A stretch of DNA of 64,000 bases from Martinezella rhizogenes (GCA_013322215.1 JAAMEZ010000026.1:80027-144026), one strand, 5' to 3'. Shown: positions 1-8,718, numbered from the stretch's first letter. Translations and numbers: made by a program. The notes: generated by a model from the letters alone, not told the origin.

Positions 1-659
1 ATGCCGATAAGGCCGTCGCGAAGCGATCGAAGAAGGTGTCGCGCAATCCGCAGCGCACCCAGGAAACGATCCTGGAAGCGGCAACGGAAGAATTTGCCGC
101 GCACGGTTTCGGCGGCGCCCGGGTGGATGCTATCGCGGCGCGGGCGCAGACCAACAAGCGGATGCTGTATCACTATTTCGGCGACAAGGAGGGGCTCTAT
201 CTCGCCGTGCTGGAGGCGACCTATGCGACGATCCGCAACGCCGAAAAGCAGCTCGATCTGGCACGCCGCCATCCGGAGGAGGGGATGCGGGAGCTGGCCT
301 TGTTTACCTGGCGGCATTTCCTTGCGCATCCCGAGTTTCTAAGCCTGCTTGCCACCGAAAACCTGCATCATGCGCATTATCTGCAGCGGTCGGACAAAGT
401 TTCGGCCATGCATTCGCATCTGATCGACGAACTTGCGGATGTGCTGCGCCGCGGCGAGGCGCTTGGCATTTTCCGGCCGGCGGTCGATCCCATATCGGTC
501 TATCTCACGATCGCGGCACTCGGCTTTTTCTATTTGTCGAACCGTCACACCTTGTCGACGATTTTTGCGCGGAAGCTGACGGCGCCGGATGCGCTGAATG
601 ACTGGGGTGAGCATATTGTTGCCGTTACGCTCGCTTCGATCCGCGTACACGGCGCCTAG
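1..659 (+). CDS. TetR/AcrR family transcriptional regulator (5' end probably cut by the window edge)
   Basis: One-component repressor type. The N-terminal helix-turn-helix begins around TQETILEAATEEFAAHG and runs through the recognition helix region NKRMLYHYFGDKEGLY; the C-terminal ligand-binding half is helical and resembles RutR-like regulators, but no ligand can be read from it. The reading frame is open back to base 3. The first start codon inside the window is a GTG at 36 with no Shine-Dalgarno sequence, and the codons before it encode a basic stretch (KRSKK) common ahead of such HTH domains, so the true start may lie to the left. About 70 bases after the stop is a perfect 18-bp palindrome (731-748) that could be its operator (inference). 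It faces the same way as the enolase-superfamily gene downstream. Confidence 0.85.
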   Translation, partial: ADKAVAKRSKKVSRNPQRTQETILEAATEEFAAHGFGGARVDAIAARAQTNKRMLYHYFGDKEGLYLAVLEATYATIRNAEKQLDLARRHPEEGMRELALFTWRHFLAHPEFLSLLATENLHHAHYLQRSDKVSAMHSHLIDELADVLRRGEALGIFRPAVDPISVYLTIAALGFFYLSNRHTLSTIFARKLTAPDALNDWGEHIVAVTLASIRVHGA

Positions 660-701
660 AAACGGGGGCTCCGGTGCCTTCGAGAAATTTTCAAAAGGTG
701 A

Positions 702-748
702 TTGACAAGGCTGACGACAACGCGCGATCTTGTAACCATATGGTTACA
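702..748 (+). promoter_or_regulatory. Perfect 18-bp palindrome overlapping a possible promoter
   Basis: TGTAACCATATGGTTACA at 731-748 is its own reverse complement. A TTGACA hexamer lies at 702-707, so a -10 element would fall at about 725-731, just before or touching the palindrome. This is the geometry of a repressor operator. No candidate -10 is strong. The TetR protein encoded just upstream is the nearest candidate regulator (inference). Confidence 0.5.
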
Positions 749-1008
749 TTGCTTAGGTGGCCAAATATTTGCTTTTCCTGGTTCTGGAGGGAACCGGGCA
801 TGGAGGAGATAGTGTGAAATCTGCCGTATCGACATGATCCGTCGCCTGCCGCAAGGTGATGCGACCGGCTGACGACGGTACAACTGGTTCTGCAATGAAT
901 TACATAGCCCCTCTCCGCCCCTCTCCCCGCACGCGGGGTGAGGGGCCACGCACGCCAGTAGCCCAGATATACAGACTTGCCTGACAATCACGGGAGCCGA
1001 CCAGCATC
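749..1008. other. Intergenic stretch, no supported gene
   Basis: Short ATG-led frames here have no good coding features. The segment holds the palindromic repeat described at 903-949 and then about 60 bases leading to the next gene, including the phrase cttgcctgacaatcac, which recurs next to the repeat pair near 10380. Confidence 0.5.
903..949. repeat. RIME-like palindromic repeat (family B, copy 1)
   Basis: A G+C-rich hairpin of the form ctctccccgcacgcggggtgag with flanking cccctc and gagggg arms. The same motif recurs at about 10206-10345, 26527-26680 and 51426-51572, always between genes. It resembles the Rhizobium intergenic mosaic elements, but the assignment is by resemblance only. Confidence 0.65.
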
Positions 1009-2430
1009 ATGACCGAACCATTGAACATCAGGCTTGTCGAAGCCGAGGCATTCGAGCGCCCGGTCAAGCTGCGGCTTCCCTTCCGTTTTGGGGCGGCGAC
1101 GCTGCGGGAGGCGCGGCAGATTTTTCTGCGTGTGCGCATCGAGGATGCGCAGGGACGCTCGGCCAAGGGGATGGCCGCCGAGCTGATGGTGCCGAAATGG
1201 TTCGACAAATCGCCCGAACTTTCCAATGCTGACAATGAAAACCAGCTGCGCCGTTCCCTGGCTTTGGCGCTCGATGCGCTGAAGAGTGCGGGGTCGGGAA
1301 CGGCCTTTGGCCTGCATGCGGCTGTCGAGGCCTCGCACCATGCCCGGGCAGCGGCTGAGAAGCTGAACGGGCTGGTGGCCTCCTTCGGTCTGGCGCTTGC
1401 CAACCGGGCCATCCTCGACGCGCTCTGCCGTCTGGAAGGGCTGACGATCTCGCAGGCGATCAAGGCAAATCGCCCCGGCATCGATCACTCCACCGCGCGC
1501 GATCTTTCGGGCTTTGATCTCTCCGGTTTCCTCGCGACCTTGCAGCCGGCTGCAAGCCTTGCCGCGCGCCATACCGTCGGCCTGGTCGATGCGATCGTGT
1601 CTGGCGATATTCCGGCGAGCGAGCGCCTGAACGACGGCCTGCCGGAAAGTTTCGAGGAGGCGATCGAAGCCTATGGCCTGACCTTCTTCAAGGTCAAGGT
1701 TTCCGGCGCCCCGGATGCCGATATCGACCGCCTTTGCCGCGTCGCTGCCATCATCGACGCCAAGGTGCCCTCTTATTCGGTAACGCTTGACGGCAACGAG
1801 CAGTTCTCATCCGCCGAAGCGGTCGCCGATCTGCTGTCTCGGGTGAAGGAGGAGCCGAGGCTCGAACGGTTTGCGGCCTCGATCCTGTTCGTCGAGCAGC
1901 CGATCGCCCGCGCCCATGCCTTCGAGAAGCCGGTGAGGGCGCTGGCCGCCTTCAGGCCGGTTGAGATCGACGAATCCGATGCCGACATCGATGCCTTCGT
2001 CACGGCAAGAGGGCTTGGCTACACCGGGATCTCTTCGAAATCCTGCAAGGGTTTCTATCGCTCGCTATTGAACCGGGCGCGCGTCGCCAAATGGAGTGCG
2101 GAGGACGGCATCCCCTATTTCATGTCGGCGGAAGACCTGACGACACAAGGGGGCCTTGCCGTGCAGCAGGACCTGGCGCTCGCTTCCCTCATCGGCATGA
2201 CGCATATCGAGCGCAACGGCCATCACTATGTCGACGGCATGGCCGGCGCGCCGGAGGCGGAGCAGGCCGCTTTCGCCGAGGTCCATTCCGATCTTTACCG
2301 CGTCAGCAATGGCCGCACGCGACTGCGGATCGAGGCGGGGCAGCTTGCGATCGGCTCTGTTATCAATGCCGTTGGACTTGGTTCGTCGGTTGCGCCGGAT
2401 TGGTCGGCGATGGAGAGGTCGCCGACTTAG
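1009..2430 (+). CDS. Enolase-superfamily (mandelate racemase/muconate lactonizing-like) enzyme
   Basis: Probable sugar-acid dehydratase, racemase or related enzyme that abstracts a proton next to a carboxylate using a divalent metal. The capping domain occupies roughly residues 1-170. The barrel shows the expected series: a KVK motif at about 228-230, a metal-ligand Asp at about 261 in VTLDGNEQF, a Glu at about 296 in LFVEQP, an acidic pair at about 321 in VEIDESD, and Lys residues around 344-347 in ISSKSCKGF. At 473 residues it is longer than the usual 370-400 because of the N-terminal part. It precedes a Gfo/Idh oxidoreductase on the same strand by about 100 bases, which suggests a shared sugar or sugar-acid pathway. 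The substrate cannot be told from sequence. Confidence 0.8.
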   Translation: MTEPLNIRLVEAEAFERPVKLRLPFRFGAATLREARQIFLRVRIEDAQGRSAKGMAAELMVPKWFDKSPELSNADNENQLRRSLALALDALKSAGSGTAFGLHAAVEASHHARAAAEKLNGLVASFGLALANRAILDALCRLEGLTISQAIKANRPGIDHSTARDLSGFDLSGFLATLQPAASLAARHTVGLVDAIVSGDIPASERLNDGLPESFEEAIEAYGLTFFKVKVSGAPDADIDRLCRVAAIIDAKVPSYSVTLDGNEQFSSAEAVADLLSRVKEEPRLERFAASILFVEQPIARAHAFEKPVRALAAFRPVEIDESDADIDAFVTARGLGYTGISSKSCKGFYRSLLNRARVAKWSAEDGIPYFMSAEDLTTQGGLAVQQDLALASLIGMTHIERNGHHYVDGMAGAPEAEQAAFAEVHSDLYRVSNGRTRLRIEAGQLAIGSVINAVGLGSSVAPDWSAMERSPT

Positions 2431-2537
2431 GATTTCGGTCGCGATCGTGAGGCTTTGAACCCTCTCGGGCACGCCTCCGAGGTAAATTCAGGCCGCAGAG
2501 GCCTCATAATCGCTGTTTGCAGATTCTGGAGGAGCAG

Positions 2538-3800
2538 ATGCAGTCATCGAAGAAACGTTACGTTCTGGTCGGCACGGGAAACCGTGGAGCGACCATGTGG
2601 GGCAAGGATCTGGTGGAGCGCTGGAGCAACGAGGTCGAACTCGTGGCGGTGTGCGATCTCAATGCCATGCGCGCCAAGCGGGCGCTCGACTATATCGGCG
2701 CATCCGTCCCCGTTTATACCGACTTCGACGAGCTGCTGCGGACCGAAAAGCCGGATCTCGTCATCGTCTGCACCCGCGATTCCACCCATGACGATCTGAT
2801 CGTCAAGGCGATGGAGGCCGGCGCCGACGTCATCAGCGAGAAGCCGATGACGACGACCGTCGACAAGATCAAGCGCATCCTCAATGCCGAGGCGCGCACC
2901 GGCAAGCGGCTGGATATTTCCTTCAATTACCGCTTTGCGCCAACGGCGGCGAAGATCAAGGAACTGATCAATTCCGGCGTCATCGGCGATGTCACCTCTG
3001 TCGACTTCCACTGGTATCTCGACACCAGCCACGGCGCCGACTATTTCCGCCGTTGGCATGCCTTCGCCGAAAATTCCGGCAGTCTCTTCGTTCACAAGGC
3101 GACGCATCATTTCGACCTTCTGAACTGGTACCTGGATTCCGATCCGGAAACTGTTTCAGCCTTTGCCGATCTCAAGCATTACGGCCGCAAGGGTCCGTTC
3201 CGCGGCGAGCGCTGTCGCGGCTGTCGATACAAGGACGAGTGCGACTATTATCTCGACATCAGCGCAACGCCGCTACTTGAGAGCCTCTATGAAGACCCCT
3301 CTGCCGTCGATGGCTATGTGCGCGATGCCTGCGTCTTCCGCGAGGATATCGATATCCCCGATACGATGGTTGCTTCCATCCGCTATCGCAACGGCGTCAA
3401 CGTCTCCTATTCCCTCAACACCTATATGCCGATCGAAGGCCATCACATCGCTTTCAACGGCCACAAGGGGCGCATCGAATTGCGCCAATACGAGAAGCAG
3501 AACTGGACGACGCCCCCGGCGGACGAGATCGTCGTCATGAAGAATTTCGGCGATGTCGAGCGCATCTGGGTGCCGCACTCATCCGGCGGACACTATGGCG
3601 GCGACGACCGGCTGCGCAATATGCTGTTGCGTTCCGGCCCGAATGATGAGCTCAAGCAGCGCGCCGGCTCGCGGGCGGGGGCAATGTCTGTCCTCTGCGG
3701 TATCGCCGCATTGCAAAGCAGCCGCACAGGCCAGCAGGTATCGGTGGCCGATATCTGGGGCGAAGATGGCGGCCTCAATCTGCTGGAGCCGCGGCCCTAG
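2538..3800 (+). CDS. Gfo/Idh/MocA family NAD(P)-dependent oxidoreductase
   Basis: Probable sugar or inositol-type dehydrogenase in the cytoplasm. The Rossmann start YVLVGTGNRG is at about residues 8-16, the family motif SEKP at about 100-103, and the C-terminal half contains THHFDLLNWYLD. The ATG at 2538 is chosen because GGAGGAG stands 3-9 bases before it; the frame also opens at a TTG at 2517, which is less likely. The middle of the protein has a cysteine cluster (ERCRGCRYKDECDYY), as in some family members, which may bind a metal. The stop codon TAG overlaps the first bases of a repeat (3799 onwards), so the natural C-terminus may have been set by the repeat. Confidence 0.88.
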   Translation: MQSSKKRYVLVGTGNRGATMWGKDLVERWSNEVELVAVCDLNAMRAKRALDYIGASVPVYTDFDELLRTEKPDLVIVCTRDSTHDDLIVKAMEAGADVISEKPMTTTVDKIKRILNAEARTGKRLDISFNYRFAPTAAKIKELINSGVIGDVTSVDFHWYLDTSHGADYFRRWHAFAENSGSLFVHKATHHFDLLNWYLDSDPETVSAFADLKHYGRKGPFRGERCRGCRYKDECDYYLDISATPLLESLYEDPSAVDGYVRDACVFREDIDIPDTMVASIRYRNGVNVSYSLNTYMPIEGHHIAFNGHKGRIELRQYEKQNWTTPPADEIVVMKNFGDVERIWVPHSSGGHYGGDDRLRNMLLRSGPNDELKQRAGSRAGAMSVLCGIAALQSSRTGQQVSVADIWGEDGGLNLLEPRP

Positions 3801-3902
3801 AGCGGTTCAGTTTTTCACGGAATCTCTGAACCGCTCTATCTCTTTGTTTTCACGCAATTCCGGACGGAAAACCGCTGCGCACTTTTCCTGGAATTGCTCT
3901 AG
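3799..3902. repeat. Two-hairpin intergenic repeat (family A, copy 1)
   Basis: The first hairpin has perfect 12-bp arms, AGAGCGGTTCAG (3799-3810) and CTGAACCGCTCT (3826-3837). The second has arms CAATTCC and GGAATTG around ggacggaaaaccgc. Near-identical copies lie at 11401, 20217 and 24905, and a diverged copy at 32702, all in the same orientation. The AG of the upstream gene's TAG stop is the start of this repeat. Confidence 0.85.
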
Positions 3903-3953
3903 GGTTTGCCGCTCTATACCTGAATGGAAACGGCTTCTTGCCCAGCGTTGCGA

Positions 3954-4541
3954 TCAATTGCAGCTGGGCAGCTGCTGCGCGTAGATCCGTGTCATGCCGT
4001 TGAAACGCCTGGCGCCGGCGAGTGCGGTCGAATTGCCGCGCCACGATCCCTGCAGGTAGCCCTTCGGGCCTGAGTAATAAGCGAGATAGAGATCGTAGGA
4101 GTTATTCAGGGCAACGCCCGTCTGCAGGTGGGTCTGGTAGTGATACCAGCCGACGAAGTCGATGGCGTCGGCGAAATTGGTGCGGCTTGCCGTCCAGTTG
4201 CCTGTCTCGCGCTTGTACTTGTCCCATGTGCCGTCCAGCGCCTGAGAATAACCGTAGGCCGTGGTCGGGCGCTTCCAGGGAATGAAGCCGAGCAAGTAGC
4301 GGCGCGGTGGCCGGGCGCGCGGCCGGAAGCCGGATTCGGTGTAGATCGTCGCCATCAGGATCGGCACCGGCACGCCGTATTTGCGTTCCGTGCGTTCTGC
4401 CGCCCGCTGCCAGTTGTTGAACCAGCCGTCGCGCTGGTCGAAAATCGCGCAGATGTTGCGGGTGCGCGACGGTGCGGTGGCACAGCCTGCCAGCACGCTA
4501 AGCAGCATTACGGCCAGAATGGAAAGGACGCGGGTACGCAT
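3954..4541 (-). CDS. Lipoprotein with a lytic-transglycosylase-like (SLT/lysozyme-fold) domain
   Basis: Probably a peptidoglycan-cleaving or peptidoglycan-binding outer-envelope lipoprotein. The ATG at 4541 gives 195 residues and a clear lipoprotein signal, MRTRVLSILAVMLLSVLAGC, with the lipobox LAGC; GAGG lies 7 bases upstream. The longer frame to 4625 has no such signal. After the signal come YGVPVPILMATIYTESGF, where the Glu is the expected catalytic acid of an SLT fold, then AYGYSQALDGTWDKYK and the C-terminal LYLAYYSGPKGY motif. These three blocks match the layout of transglycosylase SLT domains. It is flanked by repeats on both sides and is not obviously part of the surrounding catabolic operons. 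Confidence 0.8.
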   Translation of the reverse strand: MRTRVLSILAVMLLSVLAGCATAPSRTRNICAIFDQRDGWFNNWQRAAERTERKYGVPVPILMATIYTESGFRPRARPPRRYLLGFIPWKRPTTAYGYSQALDGTWDKYKRETGNWTASRTNFADAIDFVGWYHYQTHLQTGVALNNSYDLYLAYYSGPKGYLQGSWRGNSTALAGARRFNGMTRIYAQQLPSCN

Positions 4542-4611
4542 TACTAGAACCTCTTCATTGCTGCGCCGCGCGTCTTCCAGGCGCGCAAAGGACGCAGCAA
4601 CAACTTTGTTG

Positions 4612-4657
4612 GCGCATGATCTCAAAAATTCGAAGTCGAACTTTTGAGATCATGCGC
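4612..4657. repeat. Perfect 16-bp inverted repeat (hairpin)
   Basis: The arms GCGCATGATCTCAAAA (4612-4627) and TTTTGAGATCATGCGC (4642-4657) match without error around a 14-base loop. The GCATGAT/ATCATGC ends resemble the ends of the repeat at 40034-40084. It lies between a lipoprotein promoter and the end of the hydroxyacid dehydrogenase gene, and could act as a transcript-end hairpin for the latter or as a mobile palindrome. Confidence 0.7.
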
Positions 4658-4754
4658 TAAGAAGAGTGCTAGCGCGGAATGATTAAAAACGAGTTGTTCG
4701 CCTGTGCCGAAATGGGGCGATTTCAGGGTGTTTTCATGGATTTGCTGCGTCGCA

Positions 4755-5780
4755 TCATGCCATGCGCGCCATGTCCTCGCGGCGGATTTCATAGAGCAAT
4801 GGCTTGCCCTCGATGAAGCGGAGGGCTTCGTCGACCGCCATCTCGCCAAGGCGGGTTCGCTCCAGCCCGACGGCGCCGGCTATATGCGGCGTCAGGAAGA
4901 CATTCGGCAGATCGTAGAAAGCCGATGCCACCTCGGGAATTTCCGGGTCGGTGACGTCGATGATCGCGTCGATGCGGCCGGTCCTTAGCGCGGCGATCAG
5001 GGCGGTTTCGTCGACCAGCGCGCCGCGTGCCGTATTGATGAACGTCGCTCCGTCCTTCATCAGCGACAGGCGGCCGGCGTCGATCATGTGGCGCGTCGCC
5101 GGCAGGGATGGTGCGTGCAGCGAAACGATATCGGCCGATGCCATCAGCGTGTCCAGCTCGGCCTTTTCGACGCCGAGGCGTGTCGCTTCGGTCGTATCGA
5201 CCATCGGGTCATAGAGCAAGATACGGTAGTCGAAGGGAGCAAGCAGCTCGATCACCCGCCGGCCGATGCGCGAGGCGCCGATGATGCCGATGGTGCGGCC
5301 GAAATTGCCGATGGCGTCGGCCTGCATCGGCACCGTCCGCTGGCGATTGCGGTCGGCAACGTAGAAATCGCGGAACCGGAAGACCTTCTTACCGGCAAAG
5401 ATGATGGCGGCAAGCGTGAATTCGGCGACCGGCATGGCATTGGCCTGGGCGGCATGGCTGACCAAGATGCCGCGATCGAACAGGCTGTCGCCAAGCAGCC
5501 CCTTCACCGTGCCGGCGGCGTGGACCACCAGCTTCAGATGCGGCGCCTGCGCCAGCGCCGCAGCATCGATCGTCGGCGAACCCCAGCCGGTGATGAGGAT
5601 TTCGGTTTCCGAGAGCAGCTTGGCCGCGCGCGCGTCGTCGAAGTTTTGCATCGGCGCGGCATCGAGCACGCGGCCGATAGTATCGAGGCGCTGAATGAGT
5701 GCTTCCGGCAGAACATGCCGCGTGCGCGATGGCTGCATGGCAAGGGCGATGGCCGGGCGATCGGAGAGGGATGGCGTCAT
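4755..5780 (-). CDS. D-isomer-specific 2-hydroxyacid dehydrogenase
   Basis: NAD(P)-dependent reduction of a 2-keto acid or oxidation of a D-2-hydroxy acid. The start at 5780 gives 341 residues and overlaps the stop of the upstream DUF2264 gene by four bases (ATGA), so the two are translationally coupled. The Rossmann motif is GIIGASRIG. The catalytic set is present: Arg in INTARGALVDE, an acidic residue in DVTDPEIPE, and His in LTPHIAGA. The frame could be extended to 6266, but that part only shadows the neighbouring gene. With the DUF2264 gene and the LacI regulator upstream it forms a catabolic unit, probably acting on an acid released from a carbohydrate (inference). Confidence 0.88.
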   Translation of the reverse strand: MTPSLSDRPAIALAMQPSRTRHVLPEALIQRLDTIGRVLDAAPMQNFDDARAAKLLSETEILITGWGSPTIDAAALAQAPHLKLVVHAAGTVKGLLGDSLFDRGILVSHAAQANAMPVAEFTLAAIIFAGKKVFRFRDFYVADRNRQRTVPMQADAIGNFGRTIGIIGASRIGRRVIELLAPFDYRILLYDPMVDTTEATRLGVEKAELDTLMASADIVSLHAPSLPATRHMIDAGRLSLMKDGATFINTARGALVDETALIAALRTGRIDAIIDVTDPEIPEVASAFYDLPNVFLTPHIAGAVGLERTRLGEMAVDEALRFIEGKPLLYEIRREDMARMA

Positions 5781-7639
5781 GGCAGGCGACCCGGTGCCTC
5801 GATGGCGCTGACCGTGATGCCCTTGTCTTTGACGAGGGCGCGCAAGCCATCGATATCGGGTTTGGCCGGCGGCTTGCTCCAGGCGTGATCGACGGCAGCG
5901 GGGTCTTTCTCCGCAAGTACGGCAGAGACGAGAATGGTCTCGCCTGCGGGAATGGTGCCGCGCAGCTGCGGTACCAGTGTTTTGGAAACGATGAGGTTGG
6001 TATTCGGCGGTGCCTTCTGCGCTATGCCTTCGCGAGGGATCGTCGAGCCGAGGTCGAGAATGCCCGAGAAATCCTCTTCGCCGATCGCATAGGCGGCACC
6101 GGCTGCGGATGAGAGCGTGTCTCTGTCGAAATCCCGTCGTGCGATGGCAAAGCCGCCTTCGGCCGTCTGCAGCGGCCGGGGCGTGTTGATTTTGTGCAGG
6201 CGGATATGCCAGGGCGAGGCCGGCACCAGCCATGTTTCGACAGTCACATCTGGCATGGGCGACCATTTGGCATAGAGCGTATCGCCGGCGAGCTTGGCTT
6301 CCTCGTTGGTTTCTCGCACGCGGTAGTGCAGGCCATCGTCGCTGAAGGCAAGCATGCTGTCGAAGGCGCCGCCGGCAAAGATGCGCTCGTCGCTCTCGAC
6401 GCTGAAGCCATAGCGAGCGGAATAGGCGAATTTCGAATATTTCTCGGCGCCGAAGCGCATCTGCTGGTTTTCCTGGCCGCAGGAGAGCGCGACGACATCA
6501 TCCTTGCCGCGCATCAGGACCATGCCGGGATGCTTCTGTGCGATGATAGCCGGCTCATTTTCCGGTGGCTTTTCCTCCGCTGTCCAGAATGGGTGCGCCT
6601 CGGGGATCGCCAGGGGCAGGAAGGCCTTGAAGGCCCAATAAGGCGAGCCGGCGGAATTATAGTTCTCCGACATCAGGAGGTTGGGATAGGCAAAGCCGAT
6701 TGGCAGGGTGCCGTCGCGATGGGCGATCGGCTTGTCGGCCCACCAGCGCAGGTGCCGGAGGCACAGGCCCTTGATCTCGCCCCATGGCAGTGCCTCGACA
6801 TCGGCAAAGGCGAGCGCCGACCAGAAACCGGCACAGGCAAAGCGATAGGTGAGGCTCCGGCCAAAGGGGATTGTGGCGCCGTCTGGCGCGAACCAATGGC
6901 GGAAATCCCTGGCAAATAGTATGGCGCGCTCGCGATAGCGCTCGGCGCGGTCGTCCTTGACGAGCTTGGAGTAGATCAGCCCATAAAAGTGCATGGCGAA
7001 GGGAATGTAGTGGTCGATGCGTCTGATATTGCCGTCTCGATACCAGCCGTCAGCGATATAGAAGCCGTCCAGTTCGTTCAGATAGGTTTCGGTCAGGCTG
7101 CGGTCGAAGGAGGCGCCGAGCCGGTCAAGCGCGATATCGACGAATATGCGGAAGAACTTCCAGTTGTTGTCGGCATAGTCGAAGGTGCGGGCGTGCTTGA
7201 GATAGGTGATCAGATTGTCGCGGGCGCGCTGATCGAGCGGCTCCCAGATCTTTTCGGGCACGAGCGCAAGCGCGAAGCCGAGGGCGGCCAGTTCGACCAT
7301 GCGCTGGTCGCGGCCATTGACCGAGCCCCAATATTCCGGATGTTTCGGGTCGACGCCATTGGCGAGGCCCTCAGCGTAACGATCCCAATGACGGAAGTCG
7401 CCACCGCCGGCGCCGAGTGGCGCCAAGCCCCAGAGCGGGCGGGCGAAGCCCTCGAGATCGGCGGCGGCGCGGTCGAAATGCGCGCCGGCGGCATCGATGC
7501 GGACGCGGGCATTGCCTTCGGAAAAATAGGGCAGCAGCGGATCGAATAGGTCGGTCAGCGCGCGGCGCATGTCGCCGAGGTTTTTCAACGGGTTTCCGGC
7601 AAGCGGATTGGCGCTGGCGGGGTCGTAGATCATCGGCAT
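5777..7639 (-). CDS. DUF2264 domain-containing protein
   Basis: Large cytoplasmic protein of 620 residues. The N-terminal half carries the DUF2264 features (FARPLWGLAPL, then NNWKFFRIFVDIAL and DGWYRDG), an alpha-toroid-like fold shared with glycan-acting enzymes. The C-terminal half appears to be beta-rich. No signal peptide is seen. DUF2264 proteins are commonly encoded beside sugar transporters and are suspected to act on oligosaccharides or uronates, but their reaction is not established. The ATG at 7639 has GAGAGAG shortly upstream; an ATG two codons later is possible. It is followed with a 4-base overlap by the hydroxyacid dehydrogenase and preceded by a LacI regulator on the same strand. 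Confidence 0.82.
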   Translation of the reverse strand: MPMIYDPASANPLAGNPLKNLGDMRRALTDLFDPLLPYFSEGNARVRIDAAGAHFDRAAADLEGFARPLWGLAPLGAGGGDFRHWDRYAEGLANGVDPKHPEYWGSVNGRDQRMVELAALGFALALVPEKIWEPLDQRARDNLITYLKHARTFDYADNNWKFFRIFVDIALDRLGASFDRSLTETYLNELDGFYIADGWYRDGNIRRIDHYIPFAMHFYGLIYSKLVKDDRAERYRERAILFARDFRHWFAPDGATIPFGRSLTYRFACAGFWSALAFADVEALPWGEIKGLCLRHLRWWADKPIAHRDGTLPIGFAYPNLLMSENYNSAGSPYWAFKAFLPLAIPEAHPFWTAEEKPPENEPAIIAQKHPGMVLMRGKDDVVALSCGQENQQMRFGAEKYSKFAYSARYGFSVESDERIFAGGAFDSMLAFSDDGLHYRVRETNEEAKLAGDTLYAKWSPMPDVTVETWLVPASPWHIRLHKINTPRPLQTAEGGFAIARRDFDRDTLSSAAGAAYAIGEEDFSGILDLGSTIPREGIAQKAPPNTNLIVSKTLVPQLRGTIPAGETILVSAVLAEKDPAAVDHAWSKPPAKPDIDGLRALVKDKGITVSAIEAPGRLP

Positions 7640-7672
7640 GGCTCTCTCGATTGTTTCCGCTTTGGGGAAGGC

Positions 7673-8695
7673 TCAGCTTTCGGGTGGAAGGGTGCCGCCG
7701 GCGATCGGCTGGACGCCGTGGCAGATGTGGCGGGCCGGCGCATCGCGGTCACGGAAACGCGCGATCATCAGGCCGATGGCCTCGCGCCCGAGCGTAGCGC
7801 GGTCGACGCGCATGGTCGCAAGCCGAGGGTTGGTCATCAGGGCGCAGGGGAGATCGTCGAAGCCGACGATGGCAAAATCCTCCGGCACCCGCAGGCCGGC
7901 TTCCGTGACAGCGTCGAGCACGCCGACGGCAATGAAGTCGTTCATGCAGAAAGCGGCGGTATAGCCCTCGCCGGCGGCCAGGATCTCGGCGGTCTTGTCA
8001 TGGGCCTCGTGGCTGGAGCTGCCCCGGAAATTCATCGGCACGATGCGGCCTTCAGCACCTTCCACCGAAGCGATGGCTGCCTCGAAGCCGCGGATGCGCT
8101 CGCGGATCGTCTGGCGATGCGAGCCGGTGAGATGCAGGATGCGGCGGTGACCTGCATCGAGCAGGCGCCGGGTTGCGTTATAGGCGCCGAAGAAATTCGA
8201 CGGCGAAACGCCGTCGAAGCGCAGCTTCGGATCGGTGCCGTTGACGAGCACGGTCGGCGTGCCGCTCGCCTCAAGCCAGCGGCACAGTTCTTCCGAGGGA
8301 TCGATGCCGACGAGAAAGAGGCCTTCGGCGCCGGCGGTCTGCAGATATTCCTTGACCAGATCCGGCTCGGTTCTCGCCTCGCGGATGAGGCGGATGTCGA
8401 AGCGCATGCCGCGCTCGGCAGCACCCGCCCGCAGGCCTTCCAGAATGCCCTCGTAAAAGACGCTCAAGCCGCCGGTGACGCTGTCGCTGGCGATCAGTGC
8501 CAGGCCGCCAGCCGCCGTCTCGGCTGCGGTCTTCAGCGGATAGCCGAGATCGCTTGCGACCTTGAAAATGTGCTGGCGGATCGTTTCGCTGATGCCGGGC
8601 TCATTGGTGAGGACCCGCGACACCGTCGAGACGGAGACGCCGGCGGCAGTGGCGATATCGGCCTGCCTGATACGTTTGGAGCGAAGATCGTTCAT
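7673..8695 (-). CDS. LacI family transcriptional regulator
   Basis: Sugar-responsive repressor. The N-terminal HTH reads RQADIATAAGVSVSTVSRVL, followed by the hinge and a periplasmic-binding-protein-like sensor (ALIASDSVTGGLSVFYEGIL; later FCMNDFIAVGVLDA and IVGFDDLP). The ATG at 8695 is chosen because the HTH starts right after it; the frame runs back to 8731 but those residues are unlike the family. The product is 340 residues. It is divergent from a solute-binding protein gene at 8847 and lies just upstream of the DUF2264 and dehydrogenase genes on its own strand, so it probably controls both directions through operators in 8696-8846. Confidence 0.92.
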   Translation of the reverse strand: MNDLRSKRIRQADIATAAGVSVSTVSRVLTNEPGISETIRQHIFKVASDLGYPLKTAAETAAGGLALIASDSVTGGLSVFYEGILEGLRAGAAERGMRFDIRLIREARTEPDLVKEYLQTAGAEGLFLVGIDPSEELCRWLEASGTPTVLVNGTDPKLRFDGVSPSNFFGAYNATRRLLDAGHRRILHLTGSHRQTIRERIRGFEAAIASVEGAEGRIVPMNFRGSSSHEAHDKTAEILAAGEGYTAAFCMNDFIAVGVLDAVTEAGLRVPEDFAIVGFDDLPCALMTNPRLATMRVDRATLGREAIGLMIARFRDRDAPARHICHGVQPIAGGTLPPES

Positions 8696-8718
8696 ATCGC
8701 AAACGGTATGCAAAATTA

